Below, in pieces: positions 55,038 through 64,000 of a stretch of DNA of 64,000 nt; position 1 is the first letter of the stretch; every line of letters begins with the position of its first letter. This stretch comes from Nostoc sp. TCL26-01 (GTDB lineage Bacteria; Cyanobacteriota; Cyanobacteriia; Cyanobacteriales; Nostocaceae). A program made the position numbers and the translations under genes. Location: the NCBI RefSeq assembly GCF_013393945.1, contig NZ_CP040297.1, positions 3,504,001 to 3,568,000 on the forward strand, given 5' to 3'. The notes below the pieces were generated by a model. That model had not been told where the DNA came from. It searched no databases and saw nothing but the letters and a program-made list of their open reading frames with translations.

Positions 55038-55134
55038 GGGGGTTTCCCCCGTTGAGCAAAGTTCGGGGGGTTTCCCCCGTTGAGCAAAGTTCGGGGGGTT
55101 TCCCCCGTTGAGCAAAGTTCGGGGGTTTCCCCCG
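55038..55134. repeat. 28-bp tandem array
   Basis: Three units of GGGGGGTTTCCCCC followed by GTTGAGCAAAGTTC, the first short by one base, then a partial fourth. Each unit contains a small GGGGG...CCCCC hairpin. It directly follows the 17-bp array, between the start of recF and the end of the P-ATPase gene. Confidence 0.88.
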
Positions 55135-55167
55135 CCCGGCAAACTTTTCAAGACGAATTTTGAATTG

Positions 55168-58029
<2,862 letters not shown>

Positions 58030-58490
58030 TGTGTAAGTTACAGGAAATGATTACAGAATTCGATCATAATTTAGTGATGGACGGAAAACCATCTACTAAA
58101 GTTACATTACAACTATTGCCAAGCTGTATAAGTATTAGATATGGTTGTCGGCCAGTACTAATTTTTTCTGGTGATTAAAACCAAGGTGTCAGGTGTGGAG
58201 AGCCGGAAAAATTGTAATTTTTTATACCCTACCCTATAAATAATAGGGTGACAAGCTCTCAACAAAGCGGAGATTGGTAAACCATTGGTGGCGGTTTCCA
58301 GAAAGGACTAATTAACCAAGACCTAACACCCCATACCCAACACCCTGCTTTTTGGCACATATGTATTATCTCTTAGGTAAGAGTTTTTTGTAAGACATTG
58401 TACTGATAATAGTGATGAACGTCCATTTTCAATTTAGGTGATGGCTATCATGCCACAATTAATTTTCGGCGTGCTAAATCGGCAAATAAT
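58030..58490. other. Intergenic gap, 461 bases
   Basis: Divergent promoter region for the P-ATPase and transglutaminase-like genes. A hairpin ACCCTATAAATAATAGGGT lies near 58232-58250. No gene is seen. Confidence 0.5.
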
Positions 58491-60170
58491 ATGCTTAATA
58501 TAAGTTTTGCACCCACAAGTTTGACCGCTAGCCAAATGTCAGGGCCAAAAACAATTCGACCGTTGACTGCTGCTACTTTATGCGGCATTGCTTTCATCCA
58601 AGATAGACTCATCGCCATTGACTCTCTAAAGGGACATTTACTAGAAATTGACCCGGAAACTGATAATAGCAAGATTCTCAATCCCCACCAAGTTCGAGAA
58701 TTTACCGAAGTCACTGGTTTAGCAGTTTGGGAAGATACACTCTGGGTAACTCGCGGTAACAGTGTTTATTTATCCAAGCTGTCATCTTTAGGTTTGGAAC
58801 ATTTTGTGACGTTACCTTATAGTGCCGACGGAGTAGCCGTTTGGGAATCAACAGTTTATGTCAGTTGCCAAAGGCTAGGCTACATTGTGATTTTTGACCG
58901 GGATACCCGGAAAGAAATTACCAGATTTTATGCCCCTGGTGTTGGGGTAGAAAATTTGGCTGTGAATCGGGATACCCTTTGGGTTTGCGATCGCACTGAA
59001 CAAACAGTCTACTCTATGGATAGGGCCACTGGGGAAGTCAGATTTAGTCTGTTGACCCCATTTGAAGCGCCTACAGGCATAGCAGTACATTTAGATAATC
59101 AGACCGGTAAAGAAAGTCTTTTTGTCGCTTATGCCTCAGAGGAACCCTATATTCGGGATAATCCCAACGCTGACCCCAATCATGAATTAACATACCGCGA
59201 TCGCACTTTTATTCATCCCCTGTATTATCATCACGAGCCAGATCAACACTATGCTCTCTCCAATGGCTACCTGATAGAAATGTCCTATGCTGAGGAAATT
59301 TCACCTTTAGAGGAGGTATATTTACCAGAGGTAGAATGGCGTATTGCTTTGCCTTCAGAAACTGAACGGCAAAAAATCAAACAAATTGCACCCATTGGTA
59401 TACCTTTTACTGAAGAAGTAATTGATGGGCAACGTGTCGCTGTATTTAGATTTGACTCTCTCACCCCTGGCGAACGTCACATCTTTGGCTGGAAGGCATT
59501 GTTGGAAGTCCGAGGCATTAAGTATCGCATCACACCCAAAGATGTCGAAAATATTCCCGAATTATCCCCAGAATTTCAAACCCGTTATTTGGTGGATGAC
59601 GATGATTTAGCAATGGATACCCCCATCGTTCGCCGTGCAGCTGATGAAGCTATTGGTTCAGAAACTAATGTGTTGCGGAAAATGTACAGTATCCGCAATT
59701 ATGTTTACGATGAATTATCTTATGGTATCAAGCCGTACATTGATACACCAGATATAGTTTTAGAACGGGGTGTGGGTTCTTGTGGTGAGTATGTGGGTGT
59801 GTTGCTAGCTTTATGCCGTTTAAATGGCATCCCTTGCCGGACTGTTGGTAGATACAAATGCCCTGCCCACGGCGAACAGCAAGGTGTTCCCCTGCAACCA
59901 GATTTTAATCACGTATGGTTAGAATTTTACATACCAGGTTTTGGTTGGTTGCCAATGGAATCTAACCCCGATGATTTAGGCAATTATGGCCCTTACCCCA
60001 CGCGCTTTTTTATGGGTTTATGCTGGTATCACATTGAAATTGGCAAGGGTATTCCTTTTGAGACTTTGAGTAGTCAAGGTGTCAGATTAACTAAAGACGA
60101 TATCCCCATAGGTGATTTGGCTATTAACCATATTCGGTTTACGATTTTGCAAGAGTTATCTGATTTTTGA
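58491..60170 (+). CDS. Beta-propeller plus transglutaminase-like protein
   Basis: A 559-residue protein. The N-terminal half (about 25-240) has NHL/SMP30-like strands with repeating VWEDTLWVTRGNSVYLSK, VAVWESTVYVSCQRLGYIVI and LAVNRDTLWVCDRTEQTVYS. The C-terminal half is a transglutaminase-like (papain-fold) domain with catalytic Cys about 431 (GVGSCGEYVGVLLALCRLNG), His about 473 (FNHVWLEFYIPGFGW) and a downstream Asp (ESNPDD). Such domains in bacteria are usually proteases or amidases. No signal peptide is seen. The ATG at 58491 starts MLNISFAPTSLTASQ. Substrate unknown. Confidence 0.82.
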   Translation: MLNISFAPTSLTASQMSGPKTIRPLTAATLCGIAFIQDRLIAIDSLKGHLLEIDPETDNSKILNPHQVREFTEVTGLAVWEDTLWVTRGNSVYLSKLSSLGLEHFVTLPYSADGVAVWESTVYVSCQRLGYIVIFDRDTRKEITRFYAPGVGVENLAVNRDTLWVCDRTEQTVYSMDRATGEVRFSLLTPFEAPTGIAVHLDNQTGKESLFVAYASEEPYIRDNPNADPNHELTYRDRTFIHPLYYHHEPDQHYALSNGYLIEMSYAEEISPLEEVYLPEVEWRIALPSETERQKIKQIAPIGIPFTEEVIDGQRVAVFRFDSLTPGERHIFGWKALLEVRGIKYRITPKDVENIPELSPEFQTRYLVDDDDLAMDTPIVRRAADEAIGSETNVLRKMYSIRNYVYDELSYGIKPYIDTPDIVLERGVGSCGEYVGVLLALCRLNGIPCRTVGRYKCPAHGEQQGVPLQPDFNHVWLEFYIPGFGWLPMESNPDDLGNYGPYPTRFFMGLCWYHIEIGKGIPFETLSSQGVRLTKDDIPIGDLAINHIRFTILQELSDF

Positions 60171-60208
60171 GCTATTCCCGCCAGTAGCCTCACGCTGTCA
60201 GTTATCCG

Positions 60209-60260
60209 TAACTCATAAATAATCTGACACAACAACAACGATTATTTATGAGTTATGTTT
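60209..60260 (+). terminator. Terminator of the transglutaminase-like gene
   Basis: TAACTCATAAATAATC (60209-60224) pairs perfectly with GATTATTTATGAGTTA (60240-60255), followed by TGTTT. Confidence 0.85.
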
Positions 60261-60370
60261 ATTAGCATTATTAGCAGCGATCGCCATTGTTGATTTGCTC
60301 AGGAATAGTATGGGCTTTCTCTGCAATACTAATAGTATTAGTAAATTAGTTTAATATTAAGCCTGAAAGA

Positions 60371-61192
60371 GTGAAAACAGACAGCCTCTTCTATCGCCTA
60401 TTTCAAGAATTCCCCAGCATTTTCTTTGAGCTAATTGGCAACCCTCCGGAAATAGCCAACATCTATCAATTTGCTTCCGTAGAAATTAAACAAACAGCTT
60501 TGAGAATTGACGGCGTATTTCTCCCCACCCAAGACGAAAAAAGCCCGATTTATTTCGTAGAAGTGCAATTTCAATCAGATGTAGACATTTACTTACGCCT
60601 AGTTTCCGAAATTTATTTATACTTACGCCAAAACAAACGCCCAAATCCTTGGCGAGGAGTAGTGATTTATCCGAGCCGAGATATAGATACAGCAGAGAAA
60701 GAAAATTTTTTAGAATTCTTCCAGAGTCAACGTATCAAAATAATTTACCTAGATGAACTAGGGTCTATTACATCACTACCCATCGGCATAGCTACGATAA
60801 AATTAGTCATAGAAGCGGAAGATACAGCCGTTAGCACCGCCAGGGAACTAATCAACCGCACCCAGCAAGCAGAAAATTTGCAACTACCACAACAACAATT
60901 ACTAGAATTAATAGAGACAATCTTAGTTTATAAATTTCCCCAAATGAGCCGTCAGGAGATAGAAGCGATGTTTGGATTAAGTGAGTTGAAGCAAACACGG
61001 GTTTATCAAGAAGCCAGAGAAGAAGGCAAACTAGAAGGTAAACTCGAAGGCAAACTCGAAGGTGAACTAGAAGGTAAACAAAAAGCCAAGTTAGAAGCTA
61101 TACCTAAACTGTTAGGACTGGGTTTAACTGTGGAACAGATAGCACAAGCTTTAGACTTAGATGTTGCACAAGTCCAACAAGTCGCACAGTAA
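60371..61192 (+). CDS. Rpn/DUF2887-type PD-(D/E)XK nuclease-like protein
   Basis: A 273-residue protein with a GTG start (MKTDSLFYRLFQEFPSIFFE). The DUF2887/Rpn core is visible: TALRIDGVFLP (Asp), PIYFVEVQFQSDVDIYLRLV (Glu-x-Gln) and a following Arg/Lys segment. It belongs to the group often called recombination-promoting nuclease or putative transposase. Residues about 218-238 are a tandem EGKLEGKLEGKLEGELEGKQ linker, and the C-terminal helices (LGLGLTVEQIAQALDLDVAQ) resemble the repeat common in this family. Role not known. Confidence 0.85.
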   Translation: MKTDSLFYRLFQEFPSIFFELIGNPPEIANIYQFASVEIKQTALRIDGVFLPTQDEKSPIYFVEVQFQSDVDIYLRLVSEIYLYLRQNKRPNPWRGVVIYPSRDIDTAEKENFLEFFQSQRIKIIYLDELGSITSLPIGIATIKLVIEAEDTAVSTARELINRTQQAENLQLPQQQLLELIETILVYKFPQMSRQEIEAMFGLSELKQTRVYQEAREEGKLEGKLEGKLEGELEGKQKAKLEAIPKLLGLGLTVEQIAQALDLDVAQVQQVAQ

Positions 61193-61385
61193 ACACCTCT
61201 AAATCAATAGCTCAAGGTATCAGCAACCAAAGGCCTGTTCCTTAGTTGCGACTCTTATAAACTCAGCAAAATCTGTGCTGAAAAGAATTATATTTGAGAC
61301 ATTGTGCTAATATTTGGCGATGCTTGCCGCATTCCATTTATTTAAGAATTGTACCCTAGAAACTATGCACTCTATGGTTTAACTT

Positions 61386-62078
61386 ATGTCCTCCCCTGTT
61401 CTGCAAAAACCTACGACTTCTGAGACTGCCTACATCATTCTGTACAATGTCAGTTGGGAACAGTTAGAACAGCTTGATATCGCCCTGGCAGGGACAAGCG
61501 CACGACTAACTTATTTAGATGGTATTCTCGAAATTATGTCCCCACTTTCTGACGACCACGAAGATAATAAAAAAACTCTGGCGATGTTGCTGGAAGTTTA
61601 TATGCGGATGAAGAATATCCGGTTTTATGGGCGGGGAAGTGCAACCATAGGTAACAAGGGAGACAAAACGCGATGCGAACCCGATGAGTCTTATAACTTA
61701 GGAACAAAAAAAACTATTCCTGATTTAATTTTGGAAATAACTGTCACGAGTGGTGGAATTAATAAGTTAGAAATTTATCAGCGTTTGCGAGTTCCTGAAG
61801 TTTGGTTTTGGGAAGATGGTTTATTATCAGTTTATTGTTGGGAAAGTGACAATTATAGAAAAGTTAATCAAAGTAATTTATTGCCAGACTTGAATTTAGA
61901 TTTATTAGCAAAATATGCGCTCATATCTGACCAATATGATGCCGTGACTGAGTATAGTCAGATAATAAATAAAAGTGATGTACTGAAGAACCTAGATTTA
62001 GACTTTGATAAACCAGCGTTGACGATACATGACAACAGCTACAACCCACCAGAACAAGACGGTGACAAGTGCAAATAG
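61386..62078 (+). CDS. Uma2-family PD-(D/E)XK protein, copy 3
   Basis: A 230-residue Uma2 protein with the usual cyanobacterial pattern: YLDGILEIMSPLSDDHEDNK, CEPDESYNLG, IPDLILEITVTSGGINKLEI (Asp, Glu, Lys all present) and VPEVWFWEDGLLSVYCWE. The nuclease core is complete, unlike the copy at 35319. The C-terminal 27 codons (DFDKPALTIHDNSYNPPEQD) overlap the end of the convergent acyltransferase gene by 81 bases. This tail is beyond the conserved domain and may be a read-through extension. Confidence 0.88.
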   Translation: MSSPVLQKPTTSETAYIILYNVSWEQLEQLDIALAGTSARLTYLDGILEIMSPLSDDHEDNKKTLAMLLEVYMRMKNIRFYGRGSATIGNKGDKTRCEPDESYNLGTKKTIPDLILEITVTSGGINKLEIYQRLRVPEVWFWEDGLLSVYCWESDNYRKVNQSNLLPDLNLDLLAKYALISDQYDAVTEYSQIINKSDVLKNLDLDFDKPALTIHDNSYNPPEQDGDKCK

Positions 62079-63125
62079 TAATGAACCGTTGAAAGTTCCA
62101 GCCCAAGAGACAAAGAGATTTTGATATAGCCAATTGTAAGTACTAGGCGCATTTTCGTCAGTGCCGATTTTAGTTTTCACTAAGATTTTGATTAGTAATA
62201 CTGATGGGACAAAAATAGCGATCGCATTTAGTCCCATAATTTCCCAAGGCTGACTCCAGCGTCGAATTAACCTCACTTCAATCAGTTCGTAACAAGCTGC
62301 TAGCAACAGCAAAGCCCAACCACTCGTAAAAATTACATAGGAACTTGTCCACAGTTTCTTATTAATCGGGAAAACCCAACCCCAAGCCCAACCGACTATT
62401 ACGCAACCAATGCCAAATAATGCTAAACCGATACTCGTACGTGTTTGTACTGGTTGTTTGCGTATCCAATCGCCAGTAAAATAACCAGCCAAAACACTAG
62501 CGATCGCCCCAATTGTGCTAAAAAGTCCTTCTGGATCTCCCAAATTTTTGAACCCATCACCCGCATACAGATGAGCTTTAGGTATAATCAAGCGGTCAAC
62601 ATAAGCCCCAAAGTTACCTTCTCTAGTCAACACCCCAGCCCCATATTCTGGAACCGGAACATACATCATGGCTAGCCAATAACCAATAAGTAATACGCCT
62701 GCTAATATCCATTGTCCCTTCCGTGGAAGCTTGAGGACGGCTAAAGATGCAAATAGATAAGTCAGACTTATGCGTTGCAATACCCCCATGATGCGAAGAT
62801 TATTTATATCAAAAGTCCACACACCTTTATTCCAAAAACCATTCAGCAACAAACCCAATACAAACAAAATTGCTGCCCGCCGACATATTCGCCAGTAGAC
62901 AGAAGCGGAAGGCTGATTGTCTTGAGTGTACTTGGATAGAGAAAAAGTCATTGCTACACCAACAATGAACAAAAAGAAGGGAAATACTAAGTCAGTTGGT
63001 GTGCAACCATGCCAATCAGCATGGGCTAATGATGGATACACATCATCGGCAACTCCCGCCATATTAACGAGAATCATCCCAGCAATGGTAATACCGCGAA
63101 ATACATCAAGTGAGGTTAGGCGCAT
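61998..63125 (-). CDS. NagX-like (DUF5009) membrane acyltransferase
   Basis: A 375-residue protein with about ten membrane helices. It opens MRLTSLDVFRGITIAGMILV, the R-x-x-x-(L/V)DxxRG signature shared by DUF5009 and heparan-alpha-glucosaminide N-acetyltransferase relatives, and continues with DLVFPFFLFIVGVAMTFSLS. These proteins move acetyl groups across a membrane to sugars. The ATG at 63125 is the natural start. Its last 81 bases overlap the 3' end of the Uma2 gene on the other strand. Acceptor sugar unknown. Confidence 0.88.
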   Translation of the reverse strand: MRLTSLDVFRGITIAGMILVNMAGVADDVYPSLAHADWHGCTPTDLVFPFFLFIVGVAMTFSLSKYTQDNQPSASVYWRICRRAAILFVLGLLLNGFWNKGVWTFDINNLRIMGVLQRISLTYLFASLAVLKLPRKGQWILAGVLLIGYWLAMMYVPVPEYGAGVLTREGNFGAYVDRLIIPKAHLYAGDGFKNLGDPEGLFSTIGAIASVLAGYFTGDWIRKQPVQTRTSIGLALFGIGCVIVGWAWGWVFPINKKLWTSSYVIFTSGWALLLLAACYELIEVRLIRRWSQPWEIMGLNAIAIFVPSVLLIKILVKTKIGTDENAPSTYNWLYQNLFVSWAGTFNGSLLFALVTVLFWWVVAVVMYRQRWFIKV

Positions 63126-63375
63126 GGACAGTAATTTTGTACTTGATGAGTATCTAAACTACCTCGACTCGTGCAGGGAATTAATTAAGTTTTACAAATT
63201 AAAGTTGCTACGTGTGGTATCGAGTCAAAAATGTAGCATTTTAACATATATGTATTATGTAAAAGATAGAATATAATTATAAGGTATATATATTTAGAGT
63301 ACATTTTATGGTAAAAAATCTCAGAGAAACGAACTTTGGTAATTTTGATTAAAGTCAAATTTGCAAAATATTTCT

Positions 63376-63690
63376 ATGGTATTTTTAAAGGGTAAAAAAA
63401 CTGCGGGAATATCAAATTCCTTACTAACCAATGATGTAGATATTAGTAATATTGATTTTTCGTCCTCAAATTTTTCGAGGCTGAAAAGTATCATTGCTTT
63501 TTTCTCATACTTAAATATGAATGGAGAAATTAGTGATGAAGCATTTACGTCTTTAGTCCGCTATGCTTGTTCTATTTTTGTAGAAAATGAGATAGAATCA
63601 AGAGTAAATTTCACTTTTGAGAAAAAAATTATTAGTTTATTTCAAACTAAGCTTTATGCTGCAATAAATCAATATATTGCATCAAAATAA
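63376..63690 (+). CDS. Small protein, unrecognised
   Basis: A 104-residue protein from the ATG at 63376 (MVFLKGKKTAGISNSLLTND); an in-frame TTG lies five codons earlier. The C-terminal part is helical (FSRLKSIIAFFSYLNMNGEI, SDEAFTSLVRYACSIFVENE). The arrangement resembles a small helical regulatory or antitoxin-like protein, but no family is recognised. It is followed 52 bases later, on the same strand, by a gene that leaves the window, so the two may form an operon. Confidence 0.5.
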   Translation: MVFLKGKKTAGISNSLLTNDVDISNIDFSSSNFSRLKSIIAFFSYLNMNGEISDEAFTSLVRYACSIFVENEIESRVNFTFEKKIISLFQTKLYAAINQYIASK

Positions 63691-63742
63691 AGTTCAATTT
63701 TAAAATTTGCTGACTCATCAGTATTTACAGTCTAAGAATTAT

Positions 63743-64000
63743 ATGACCAATCAGGAAAATGAGTCTAACAAAGAAACAGGTGAAGAAAAAAATAGTCAAG
63801 ATAATGAAAGTGGATATATAGATAAAATACCCGAAGAATTAAATAACCTACCACCAGAAGTCAAAAGTGAGATACGAGCATTTTTATCTATGGGACGCTT
63901 TTCAGCATCTTCAAGCTCACCAATTTTAGATAAAATTAATCAGCAGCACATAACAAAAATTCTGGAAAGCGTCGAAAAGGATAGTGAAAGAGCATTTCTC
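63743..64000 (+). CDS. Partial gene at right edge, possibly DUF2335-like
   Basis: The frame opens at the ATG 63743 and is still open at the last base, giving 86 visible residues. An acidic, Asn/Glu-rich N-terminus (MTNQENESNKETGEEKNSQD) leads to IPEELNNLPPEVKSEIRAFL and INQQHITKILESVEKDSERA. The last segment resembles the region before the membrane helices of DUF2335 proteins, but the helices lie outside the window, so this is a guess. It follows the 63376 gene closely. Confidence 0.55.
   Translation, partial: MTNQENESNKETGEEKNSQDNESGYIDKIPEELNNLPPEVKSEIRAFLSMGRFSASSSSPILDKINQQHITKILESVEKDSERAFL

Noticed and set aside
54873..55151. Reverse open frame of 92 codons with Pro/Gly-rich repeats
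   Set aside because: It translates the 17- and 28-base tandem arrays and overlaps the recF start; no independent coding evidence.
62926..63276. 116-codon open frame overlapping the acyltransferase start
   Set aside because: Half of it is antisense to the conserved DUF5009 N-terminus; the rest is AT-rich spacer without features.

Overview
The window is chromosomal DNA from a filamentous, heterocyst-type cyanobacterium of the Nostoc/Anabaena/Trichormus group. The evidence is a form IB rbcL-rbcX-rbcS operon, many GCGATCGC (HIP1) octamers, heptanucleotide short tandem repeats (STRRs) in most intergenic gaps, hopanoid genes, and a phytochelatin-synthase-like protein whose catalytic residues fall one position from those of the Nostoc enzyme. 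The genus is inferred; no sequence search was possible.

Layout. 1-5 kb: end of an FAD oxidoreductase, clpS, a DUF2103 gene, a small membrane protein and a secreted protein with a PEP-CTERM-like tail. 5-9.4 kb: an unrecognised soluble protein, a long rbcL leader with an NtcA/BifA-type site, rbcLXS and a strong terminator. 9.4-20 kb: an AAC(3)-like gene, a YdcF-like protein, a CHASE2 Ser/Thr kinase, a frameshifted DUF4351 gene, a VOC protein, an AbrB-family membrane protein, then a repeat-rich gap. 20.6-26.5 kb: one 1937-residue repeat protein (DUF4347, SBBP, Calx-beta-like, RTX). 26.5-32.7 kb: a YdcZ transporter and a hopanoid group (HpnG-like nucleosidase, divergent RND pump, hpnA, hpnH). 33-38.4 kb: Uma2 proteins, dienelactone hydrolase, bestrophin, and an ISAs1-type insertion sequence nested in a MITE. 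38.9-44.7 kb: transketolase, a small secreted protein bracketed by inverted repeats, uvrA. 45-52 kb: a tail-fibre-like coiled-coil protein, an OpuC-type ABC importer apparently co-transcribed with the phytochelatin-synthase-like gene, and a PEP-synthase-like enzyme. 52-64 kb: mgtC, recF, a Ca2+-type P-ATPase, a transglutaminase-like protein, Rpn- and Uma2-type PD-(D/E)XK proteins, a NagX-like acyltransferase and a gene pair running off the right edge.

The most notable structure is mobile and repetitive. Four copies of a 154-bp MITE each have a perfect 3-bp TAA or TTA target duplication. Two longer elements share its ends, and one of them is split by the insertion sequence. A 334-bp inverted-repeat element sits in a 21-bp tandem array. 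A 63-bp element occurs as an inverted pair around one gene. STRR DNA is translated in frame inside three otherwise conserved genes (hpnG-like, RND pump, recF). The two most interesting gene contexts are the hopanoid group with an RND pump and the OpuC importer with the phytochelatin-synthase-like enzyme. No tRNA, rRNA or CRISPR array was recognised.
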